DNA from: Hymenobacter sediminis
GTDB lineage: Bacteria; Bacteroidota; Bacteroidia; Cytophagales; Hymenobacteraceae
Reading direction: 5' to 3'
NCBI RefSeq assembly: GCF_003231285.1
Contig: NZ_QKNS01000008.1
Location: forward strand, 62,001 to 126,000
Length of the DNA: 64,000 bases
Shown here piece by piece: positions 57,496 through 64,000 of the stretch (position 1 is its first letter; each line of letters begins with the position of its first letter). The notes under the pieces were generated by a model, which did no database searches, had not been told where the DNA came from, and saw only the letters and a program-made list of their open reading frames with translations. A program made the translations under genes and the position numbers.

Positions 57496-59469
57496 TTACT
57501 TTTCCGTGAGCCGCGGCCCCAGCGCCTGCCGGAGCTGGGGTAAATCGTAGCGGCGCAGCACGCCCGGCAGCACCCAGGAGTAGGTGTCTTTGCGGGTTGG
57601 TTCCCGCAGCACATCCTGGAATGACGCCGGCGCTTGCAGCAGTTCCAGCTTGCTGATACGTTCCGTAAGCACGGCGGCGTGCAGGGCTGCCACCCCTACC
57701 TGGCCCCGCGCCCGCATTTCCAGAGGCTTGCCTTGCAGCCCGGCCTTGCTTCCTACCCAATCCAGCACCGTCAGGATATCGGTAACGCGCTGGCCAAGCA
57801 ACGGGCGCCCGATGTGGAGGCTGAGCAGAGCCGGACGGTACTCGCGGTTGTAGTATTTGGGGTCGTTGAAGGCGGCGGGGTCGGTGGTTTCGCCCAGACC
57901 ACGCAGGTCGGGCAGCAGCACGGCGGTTTGCTGCCGGAGGTAGCCTTGAATGTAGGCAGAGCTATCGGCAAGCGTGTTTTTGCCGCCATCGGATAGCATG
58001 ATAACCACTCTCTGCGGAGCAACACCGGCGGCCGGTAGCGCCAGCAGCAGGGGTAAAGGGGATTCACCGGCGCGGCGCAGTAGCAGTTTCTGCCAGACAA
58101 TTCCTTTTACAGTCGTTTCTTCCTTTGCCTCTGCCACGGCGGGTGTGGTAGGCGACAGCTGCAGTTGCTGCTGCACGTGAGCTTGAAGCTGTTCCGCGGT
58201 GAGCGGTGGGCGCGTTTGACCTAGCCGTTTGGCCTCTTCGGCGTAGATTTGGGGTAGAGTTACTTCCTGCTGAAAAGCCGTGTTTACCTGCCCGGTGGCC
58301 GTGCACCACAGGTCTTTTTCCGGTAGCGTGGCAAGGTTGGGCTCCCGCACGGGGGTAGCGTCCTGCAGCAAGAACCTTCGAAACCAGGTAACCGCGGCCT
58401 CGCGCTTGGGCTGGGAGATTCCGTGCCCATCGTCATACGTGAACATTCCTACCTGCTCCGGCTGGCCGAACAGGCCATAGGCCTGCTGTAGTTCTTGGTG
58501 GGTAGCCTGCATGCTGGCGTAGTCCACGAAATCGTAGCGGCCGGCGAGCAGCTGCAGGGGCTTGGGCGCGAAGATGAGCGGATACTCCGTAAAGTCGAGG
58601 CCAGCCTGACCAGCACCCGGCAGCATCACGCAGCCGTCGGCGGGGCCGGTCAGCTCTAGGTTTCGCTCGCCGGCGGCCACGTAGCTGCACAGAGCTGCTA
58701 CCTTCACCCGATCGTCGAAGCCCAGGAAATAGGCGGTTTGCGTGGCCCCGCCCGAGTTGCCCAGGCAGCCGATGCGCGCGGCGTCCACTTCGCGGCGGGT
58801 AAGGAGGTAGTCGAGGCCGCGCACGTTGTCCCAGAGTTGGGCGGCTGGCACGGAGCGGCCCAGCAGTGCCGCTTGAGCGTTGAGCAGGGTGTGCTCTGTG
58901 GTGCCGCCCCGCGTAAGGGGCTTGCCTGCGGCATCGGTTAGCTGCATTCGTTCCCCCTGAGAAATAGGGTCGATAACGAGCACCACAAAACCATTTTGCG
59001 CGAACAGAATGGCCGTTTTTTGGTATGATTCCGTGGCTTTCGATTCCTGCTCGTGCCCGCAGAACAGCAGCACCGCCGGCCGTTTGCCTTTCCCATCCGG
59101 TACGTACAGGTTGGCCGTTACGTGGTGATTGGGCGTGCTTTCGTAAATAACCTTCTCAATCCGAAACCCGGTCCGGGCCAACGTGCCCGTTACCCGCGCC
59201 CGGAGCGGCGTACGTGCCGGCAGCGGCCCTAACACCCGCCGAAACCGAGCCCGTGCGCTGTCCTGATACGCCCGCATCCGCTCCGCCGACTGCGTGGCCT
59301 GGCCCCAGGCCGCACGGCGCTGGTCGTACCGCCCGTGCAGCTCTTGCAGCAGGTAGGTGCTGAGCGTGGCCGGCGCTTTCCAGTCAATGACGTTGTAGGC
59401 CTTTTGCGCGGCGGCGGGGGTAGGCAGCAGCAGGCTGAGGGCTGCCAAGACAACAAACGCAGATTTCAT
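57496..59469 (-). CDS. Secreted protein with two alpha/beta hydrolase domains
   Basis: 657 residues from ATG 59469, with signal peptide (1-22). The first domain is an acetyl-xylan-esterase-like hydrolase: nucleophile Ser239 in GNSGG, Asp of RYDFVD (about 313-316) and His349 in DDGHGIS. The second domain (about 450-657) shows the hydrolase fold (VVIMLSDGGKNT and LLPDLRGLGET), but its nucleophile elbow reads ARGQVGVAA, without serine, so it is probably inactive. Likely a carbohydrate or peptide esterase exported to the periplasm. Convergent with the Lgt-fusion gene and downstream of the aldehyde dehydrogenase gene. Confidence 0.8.
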   Translation of the reverse strand: MKSAFVVLAALSLLLPTPAAAQKAYNVIDWKAPATLSTYLLQELHGRYDQRRAAWGQATQSAERMRAYQDSARARFRRVLGPLPARTPLRARVTGTLARTGFRIEKVIYESTPNHHVTANLYVPDGKGKRPAVLLFCGHEQESKATESYQKTAILFAQNGFVVLVIDPISQGERMQLTDAAGKPLTRGGTTEHTLLNAQAALLGRSVPAAQLWDNVRGLDYLLTRREVDAARIGCLGNSGGATQTAYFLGFDDRVKVAALCSYVAAGERNLELTGPADGCVMLPGAGQAGLDFTEYPLIFAPKPLQLLAGRYDFVDYASMQATHQELQQAYGLFGQPEQVGMFTYDDGHGISQPKREAAVTWFRRFLLQDATPVREPNLATLPEKDLWCTATGQVNTAFQQEVTLPQIYAEEAKRLGQTRPPLTAEQLQAHVQQQLQLSPTTPAVAEAKEETTVKGIVWQKLLLRRAGESPLPLLLALPAAGVAPQRVVIMLSDGGKNTLADSSAYIQGYLRQQTAVLLPDLRGLGETTDPAAFNDPKYYNREYRPALLSLHIGRPLLGQRVTDILTVLDWVGSKAGLQGKPLEMRARGQVGVAALHAAVLTERISKLELLQAPASFQDVLREPTRKDTYSWVLPGVLRRYDLPQLRQALGPRLTEK

Positions 59470-59480
59470 GTAGAGGCTAG

Positions 59481-59521
59481 AAAAGCACAAACCCTTTCTA
59501 CCGAGCAGAAAGGGCTTGTGC
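59481..59521 (-). terminator. Terminator of the aldehyde dehydrogenase gene
   Basis: GCACAAACCCTTTCT and AGAAAGGGCTTGTGC, one mismatch, followed by TTTTCT on the minus strand; just before the hydrolase start. Confidence 0.8.
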
Positions 59522-59553
59522 GTATTCAAAATCAAACAACTCCGGAAGCCGCT

Positions 59554-61095
59554 TTAGATTTTCTCCGGCAGCAGGGTGGCGTCCTGGAAGTTGCCCAGAA
59601 TGGCTTTTTCGCCTTCCGTTACGGCTTCTACCAGCAGGGCGCCGCCCACGAATGCACCTTTCCAGGATTCGCCCAGGCCGCCGAACACTTCTTCCCGGTC
59701 GCCGCGGGAGCGAAGCTTGTTCAGGCCCACTTTGAAGGCGCGCACTTCTTTGGCGGTGCGGGCGGCCCACTTCTCGTCGTCGGAAGCTACGGCGGCTACC
59801 AGGGCCCCATTCGAAATGTTCATCTCGCCTACCAACTCCTCTACCCTATCCACCAGCACAATGCTGTCGATGGGGCCGAAGGGCTCCTTGAAGTACAGTT
59901 CGCTCTGACGGGGCAGGTTTACCAGGGCCCGCGGGGCACGGTAGGCGCTCATGTCCTGGCCGGGCAAGAACAGACTCTCATCGAGTTTGCCTTCGTAGAT
60001 GGGGGTAGCGCCGGTTTTCAGGGCGTCGGCGTAGAGGCGGTCCAGGTCCTCAGCCTGGCGGGCGTTGATGACGGGTCCGAAGGCCAGTTCCGGCAGCTTG
60101 TCCTCGGCGTTGTCCACCAGGGTAGGGTTGCCTACTTTCAGGTCTTTGATGGTGCTCCAGTAGGTTTCCAGGAACTGCGGGAACAGGCGACGCTCCACCA
60201 CGAAGCGCACGTAGGCGGTGCAGCGCTGCTTGCCGTAGTCGTAGCCTTTCTTGAGCTGATCGGCCAGGGAGGTCCAGTCAGAGTAGTTCCAGATGCCGTA
60301 GGTGTTCACGCCTTCCATTTCCAGCATGTAGCGCTTGTGCTCCTGGCTGAGGGCATCGGCGATGTTGCGGCCGTTGTAGCGCCCGCCCACAAAGCTCAGG
60401 CAATCCACAGCCTCGTGCTTTACCAGCACGTCGCTCAGCTCCCCGCCCGAGCCGCTCACCAGCGTCACGGGCAGGCCACAGCGGCGGGCAATGGCAAAGG
60501 CCAGGCTCAGGGAAATGAAGCCGCCATCGGTAGGGGTTTTAGCAATAACCGAGTTACCGCACAGGGCCTGCACCAGCACCGCGTGCAGCAGCACCGACAT
60601 GGGGTAGTTCCAGGAAGCAATGTTGCTCACCAGGCCCAGGGGCTTGCGCTGGCCCAGCATGCTCTCGATATTATCCACGTACCACTGCACCCCGTCGATG
60701 GCGCGGTCGATGTCGGTGAAGCCGAGCTTAAAGGTTTTGCCGATTTCCCAGATCAGCAGCTTGCCGATTAGGTCCACTTGCGGGCGCAGCTGATCGAGGC
60801 AGTCCTGCACGCGGCGCTTGCGCTCATCCAGGTCGGTAGCACCCCAGGCAGCGGCTTCCTGCTTGGCCGCTACCACGGCGCGCAGGGCGGTAGCGTGGTC
60901 GAGCATGGGTAAGGAGCCGATTTCGGAGCCATCTACCGGCGACACGAACGGGCGAGGCTTGCCGGGCTCCTGCCAGCGGCCTTCCAGCAGGTTCAGAAAG
61001 CCGGCGCCATCGGGGGTGAAGATTTCGGGAGTTACACTTTTGGTTTGGTTGAGTAGGTAGCCAAACTCTACCTGAGGGGAAACGATTTTAGGCAT
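59554..61095 (-). CDS. Aldehyde dehydrogenase-family protein
   Basis: NAD(P)-dependent oxidation of an aldehyde to the acid. ATG 61095 gives 513 residues; the upstream frame from 61149 adds nothing recognisable. Conserved Asn163 (IASWNYPM), catalytic Cys292 in GKQRCTAYV and the general-base Glu259/261 (MLEMEG, usually ELGG) are visible, along with SFVGG. The glycine-poor EMEG version around the glutamate is uncommon and may affect specificity. Likely monocistronic because of the terminator behind it, although it follows fbp by 117 bp. Confidence 0.85.
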   Translation of the reverse strand: MPKIVSPQVEFGYLLNQTKSVTPEIFTPDGAGFLNLLEGRWQEPGKPRPFVSPVDGSEIGSLPMLDHATALRAVVAAKQEAAAWGATDLDERKRRVQDCLDQLRPQVDLIGKLLIWEIGKTFKLGFTDIDRAIDGVQWYVDNIESMLGQRKPLGLVSNIASWNYPMSVLLHAVLVQALCGNSVIAKTPTDGGFISLSLAFAIARRCGLPVTLVSGSGGELSDVLVKHEAVDCLSFVGGRYNGRNIADALSQEHKRYMLEMEGVNTYGIWNYSDWTSLADQLKKGYDYGKQRCTAYVRFVVERRLFPQFLETYWSTIKDLKVGNPTLVDNAEDKLPELAFGPVINARQAEDLDRLYADALKTGATPIYEGKLDESLFLPGQDMSAYRAPRALVNLPRQSELYFKEPFGPIDSIVLVDRVEELVGEMNISNGALVAAVASDDEKWAARTAKEVRAFKVGLNKLRSRGDREEVFGGLGESWKGAFVGGALLVEAVTEGEKAILGNFQDATLLPEKI

Positions 61096-61212
61096 GGTTG
61101 GGGAAAGAGTAGAAGGACGACAAACCGGCGTCGCCCACTGGAAAAGCACGGCCCACGGCCGACAAGGTACCTGGTGGCAGCCATCTGCCGCCAGCCGGGC
61201 TAAGTAAGCAGA

Positions 61213-62253
61213 TTAGGCGTGATTTTGTTCTACGCTTTCTTCCTTCGGTGCTACCTCGGTTTCAGCCAACAACTTTTCTACCAAGGCCGGGGAGCCCACA
61301 AACAGCGGGGTACGCTGGTGAAACTCAGTAGCCACAATATCCAGAATAGGGCCCGTGCCCGACTCGGCGCGGCCACCGGCTTGCTCAATCAAGAAAGCCA
61401 GCGGAAAAGCCTCATAGAGCACCCGCAGCTTACCGCTGGGGTTCTTGCCGGTGGGCGGGTACAGGTAAATGCCGCCCGTGAGCAGATTGCGGTGGTAGTC
61501 GGCCACCAGGGAACCCACGTAGCGCCCGCTCTGTCCCTCGCGCTTGCACTGCATCAGGTAGTTGCGCACGTATTGGGGGTAGTCAAACCAGTAGCCCTCG
61601 TTGCAGCTAAACACCGTGCCGGAGGTAGGAATGGTGATGCTGGGGTGGGATAGAAAGAATTCGCCCAAGGAGTTTTCGTAGGTGAAGCCCGCTACCCCGT
61701 GGCCGGTGGTGTACACCAGCATGGTGCTGGAGCCGTACAGAATGTAGCCCGCCGCTACCTGCCGCCGCCCGCCCTGCAGGAAATCTTCGCGCGTGGCCGA
61801 CTCTCCCACCGGCGTTACGCGCCGGTAGATGCTGAAAATAGTGCCGATGCTGATGTTGACATCGATGTTGGAGGAACCATCCAGGGGGTCAATGGCTACC
61901 ACGTACTTGCCCTGGCAGTTGCCAGTGTGAATGATATCGTCCTCTTCTTCCGAGAGTACCGCGCAGGCCTCGCCCCCGTTGGTGAGGGCCCGGATGAAGC
62001 GAATGTTGGCTTCTACATCAAGCTTCTGCTGGGCCTCGCCCTGCACGTTCTGCTGACCCATGCTGCCGATGATGCTCGTCAGGCCCGCCCGGTTTACTTC
62101 CCGGTTCACAATTTTGCCGGCCAGCGCAATGTCGCGCAGCAGCTGGCTTAGCTCCCCGGTGGCGAAGGGAAACTCGGCCTGTTTCCGCATGATGTAGCGC
62201 TCCAGTGTAGTACCAACCGGCTGAGCAATAGTGTTTTCAGTAGAAATATTCAT
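61213..62253 (-). CDS. fbp: Class I fructose-1,6-bisphosphatase
   Basis: Gluconeogenic enzyme. 346 residues; ATG 62253 is chosen since the earlier one (62292) precedes a poorly fitting tail. The metal-binding signature DPLDGSSNID is unmistakable, together with EEEDDI for the metal site, YILYGSSTMLVYTTGHG and LYEAFPLAFLIEQAGG in the C-terminal half. Regulation by AMP is possible as in class I enzymes, but not shown by sequence here. Follows a 265-bp gap with a REP-like remnant. Confidence 0.95.
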   Translation of the reverse strand: MNISTENTIAQPVGTTLERYIMRKQAEFPFATGELSQLLRDIALAGKIVNREVNRAGLTSIIGSMGQQNVQGEAQQKLDVEANIRFIRALTNGGEACAVLSEEEDDIIHTGNCQGKYVVAIDPLDGSSNIDVNISIGTIFSIYRRVTPVGESATREDFLQGGRRQVAAGYILYGSSTMLVYTTGHGVAGFTYENSLGEFFLSHPSITIPTSGTVFSCNEGYWFDYPQYVRNYLMQCKREGQSGRYVGSLVADYHRNLLTGGIYLYPPTGKNPSGKLRVLYEAFPLAFLIEQAGGRAESGTGPILDIVATEFHQRTPLFVGSPALVEKLLAETEVAPKEESVEQNHA

Positions 62254-62421
62254 GCGTGGTAGGGGTACAAAAGCTCCCGCAGCCTGCGCCACTGCTTTTC
62301 TAGAAAGCCGCCGCGAAGTCTGGTGAGGTAAGCTGAGTGATAAGGAAGGCTACGTCGTAACGCTAGAGAGTGAGAGGCGCGAAGCGTCGCGTCTGCGTTG
62401 TTGCTGAGGTTGTTTATTTTA

Positions 62422-62463
62422 TCATTCCTCGTCTCTGCTTGATGTGCAGAGTGCTCGGAATGA
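62422..62463. repeat. REP-like palindrome remnant
   Basis: CATTCCTCG...CGGAATG with an imperfect stem; 42 bp, similar in its ends to copy A (CATTCCGAG...CGGAATG). Confidence 0.5.
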
Positions 62464-62518
62464 CGAGCTGGGTTGGGCCCTCGATGATTGAGACACCCTA
62501 TTGCGTCTCTATACCAGC

Positions 62519-62992
62519 CTAGCTCTTGACCTCGGGCTGTTTCTGGCTTTGCCAGAGTACTACCTGCCAGCCTTTTTTAGGGTCTTTTATCTGCACTACC
62601 ACGTACTTGAGGTGGGCCAGATTAAGGGTTCCGTCGGGTTTGGGGGGTAGGGTGATGGTAATGGTGCCGTTGACTACGGCGGCCTTGCCATCGTTGTAGG
62701 CGCGCACGTTCAGGGCCTCCACGTCAATCTTATCGTACTGGCTTTTGCCGTCGCGGATGCTCTGGAGGTACTCCTGCTTGTTGTTTTGCTTGCCATTGGA
62801 ATGGGTGTACACCAGGTCCTCGGAGAAGACCTTTTCCAGCACGGCGTAATCTTTCTTCACCTGGGCCTCGAAGCGCTGCCGTTCCAGGGCTTCTACCTGT
62901 TTGGCAGCGGCCTGATCGTTCTTGGTTTGGGCAAACGTGAGGGTAGGCAAGGCCAGCCCCAGTAGCATGAATAGCAACTGCAGTTTTTTCAT
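62519..62992 (-). CDS. Secreted NTF2-like (DUF4440/SnoaL) protein
   Basis: 157 residues from ATG 62992 with a signal peptide (ending LTFAQ). The cone-like NTF2/SnoaL fold is visible: LERQRFEAQVKKDYAVLEKVFSEDLVYTHSNG, then repeated strand pairs ending WQVVLWQSQ. These are usually small-molecule-binding or ketosteroid-isomerase-like proteins. It follows the MFS gene by 19 bp on the same strand, so the two are probably co-transcribed, and it may handle or bind the transported compound. Confidence 0.8.
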   Translation of the reverse strand: MKKLQLLFMLLGLALPTLTFAQTKNDQAAAKQVEALERQRFEAQVKKDYAVLEKVFSEDLVYTHSNGKQNNKQEYLQSIRDGKSQYDKIDVEALNVRAYNDGKAAVVNGTITITLPPKPDGTLNLAHLKYVVVQIKDPKKGWQVVLWQSQKQPEVKS

Positions 62993-63011
62993 AGTACAGA
63001 AAAACAAAGGG

Positions 63012-64000
63012 TTAGCGAGTCGCTGAAGTTGAGCTGTCCAGGTTAATTTGCTTCATGGTGGGGGCCAGGAAATGCATTAGCACCCAGGCCAGCAGGTAGG
63101 CCCCGCCGCAAATCCAGAACATGATGAAATAGGCCTTATCCAGCTGCCCGATGCTTTCATAGTACACAAACATGCGCTTCTGCACCAGCGCCGACAGCAC
63201 AATGCCGCCCATGCCGCCCGCCATACCGCCAATGCCGGTTACGGAAGCCACGGCGCGCTTCGGGAACATATCCGACACGGTGGTGAAGATATTGGCGCTC
63301 CAGGCCTGGTGGGCGGCAGCGGCAATACCAATTACCAGCACGGCCAGCCACATATTAATCTGCCCGAGCTGCTGGGCAAACACAATCGGGAACACGCACA
63401 GGGCAATGAGCAGCATGCTGGTTTTGCGGGCCCGGAAAGCCGGCATTCCGTGCTTGATGAAGTTCAGGGGAATCCAGCCACCGCCCACGCTGCCAATACT
63501 CGAGAGCATGTATACCATGGCCACGGGCAAGGCAATATCGGTGCCTTTGAGGCCGTACTGCTTGCTCAGGAAGTCGGGCAGCCAGAACAGGTAAAACCAC
63601 CACACGGGGTCGGTCAGGAACTTGCCCAGCACGAAACCCCAGGTCTGACGGAAGGTCAGCAGCTTAAACCACGATACTTTTGGCTCCGTCTCAATGGCAG
63701 CCGCCGCCAGGTCATCTACGTCGCTGTGGATGTAGTCGAATTCGGCTTTCGTGAGCTTAGCGTGGCGGGCCGGCACTTCGTACAGCCAAAACCACAACGC
63801 CAGCCAGATAAAGCCAATAGCGCCCGTGATGATAAAAGCCCACTTCCAGCCAATGGTTTCGGCAATCAGGGGCACTGTTAGCGGGGCAATGATGGCCCCC
63901 ACGTTGGAGCCCGAGTTGAAAATGCCCGTTGCCAGGGCCCGCTCCTTCTGCGGAAACCACTCGGCGGTGGTTTTAATAGCAGCCGGAAAGTTGCCGGCCT
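63012..64000 (-). CDS. MFS transporter, hexuronate/sugar-acid type (3' part only)
   Basis: Continues off the right edge; the 5' end is missing. The visible ~330 residues show an ExuT/D-galactonate-permease-like sequence: at the right edge, the reverse strand translates to GNFPAAIKTTAEWFPQKERA, followed by ATGIFNSGSNVGAI, the signature of the anion:cation symporter branch. Ten membrane spans remain. Transport of hexuronates or related sugar acids by proton symport is inferred from the family. Operon partner of the NTF2-like gene. Confidence 0.85.
   Translation of the reverse strand, partial: AGNFPAAIKTTAEWFPQKERALATGIFNSGSNVGAIIAPLTVPLIAETIGWKWAFIITGAIGFIWLALWFWLYEVPARHAKLTKAEFDYIHSDVDDLAAAAIETEPKVSWFKLLTFRQTWGFVLGKFLTDPVWWFYLFWLPDFLSKQYGLKGTDIALPVAMVYMLSSIGSVGGGWIPLNFIKHGMPAFRARKTSMLLIALCVFPIVFAQQLGQINMWLAVLVIGIAAAAHQAWSANIFTTVSDMFPKRAVASVTGIGGMAGGMGGIVLSALVQKRMFVYYESIGQLDKAYFIMFWICGGAYLLAWVLMHFLAPTMKQINLDSSTSATR

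Noticed and set aside
59335..60771. 478-codon forward ORF opposite the aldehyde dehydrogenase gene
   Set aside because: It is an antisense shadow: the minus strand encodes a complete dehydrogenase with catalytic residues, while this translation is His/Gln/Gly-rich with no domain.
1..64000. tRNA or rRNA genes
   Set aside because: No cloverleaf with a GGTTCGA-type T arm and CCA-end context, and no rRNA-like conserved blocks, were seen in any gap.

Overview
The window looks like chromosomal DNA of a Hymenobacter-like member of the Bacteroidota (Cytophagales). The evidence is high G+C coding DNA, weak or absent Shine-Dalgarno sequences, several TAnnTTTG-type -7 promoter elements, a type IX secretion (T9SS) sorting tail on a secreted protein, a TonB receptor with a carboxypeptidase-regulatory-like front domain, and many Bacteroidota-type small lipoproteins. 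It is gene dense and mostly housekeeping plus lineage-specific genes. No rRNA, tRNA, CRISPR array, prophage or insertion-sequence transposase was recognised.

Layout. 0.2-9.4 kb: nicotinamidase, MscS channel, GNAT acetyltransferase, SDR oxidoreductase, malate:quinone oxidoreductase, an SPL-like radical SAM protein and a CtlX-type citrulline hydrolase. 9.4-19.8 kb: DUF1003 protein, two NAD(P)-dependent oxidoreductases, cold-shock protein, a T9SS-secreted double CBM3 protein, a DUF5694 protein, a lipoprotein and an F420-reductase-like protein. 20-21 kb: a sharply AT-rich two-gene cassette that looks horizontally acquired. 21-30 kb: urocanate hydratase (hutU), two tandem low-complexity lipoproteins flanked by two similar tiny membrane peptides, a transaldolase-type phosphoglucose isomerase, an MBL hydrolase, a DUF4097 protein and formimidoylglutamase (hutG). 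30-37 kb: MarR regulator, YebC, serine hydrolase, RluF with a long basic tail, YiaA and a maltose-type acetyltransferase. 37-43.6 kb: a biotin cluster bioB-bioF-(secreted orf)-bioD-bioA followed by a ketoacyl synthase that overlaps bioA by 8 bp. 43.9-50 kb: M28 peptidase, glutathione peroxidase, GerW-like protein, aspartate kinase and lysA. 50-64 kb: GT39 glycosyltransferase, sce7726 nuclease-like protein, TonB receptor divergent from an Lgt-like/beta-barrel fusion, a double alpha/beta hydrolase, aldehyde dehydrogenase, fructose-1,6-bisphosphatase, an NTF2-like protein and the 3' part of a sugar-acid MFS transporter that runs off the right edge.

The genes link up in a few pathways: biotin synthesis (37-43.6 kb), lysine/aspartate-family synthesis (aspartate kinase then diaminopimelate decarboxylase, 47-50 kb), histidine degradation (hutU and hutG, but separated by 6 kb and without hutH or hutI here), and central carbon metabolism (mqo, pgi, fbp).

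The most unusual signals are: (1) a ketoacyl synthase with a complete Cys-His-His set translationally coupled to bioA in a cluster that has no bioC or bioH, so it may supply or process the pimeloyl precursor; (2) a window-wide excess of the heptamer CTACCCC/GGGGTAG on both strands, about 20 per 10 kb and roughly ten times the composition expectation, which even imposes the uncommon CTA leucine codon; (3) families of REP/MITE-like intergenic palindromes, one inside the biotin cluster; (4) the AT-rich cassette with a YGxYGSxYS repeat protein and a membrane-anchored coiled coil; (5) an Lgt-like integral membrane enzyme fused to an outer-membrane-type domain, behind a leader with a terminator-like hairpin; (6) two paralogous peptides sharing an LLLL-x-GAANR signature.
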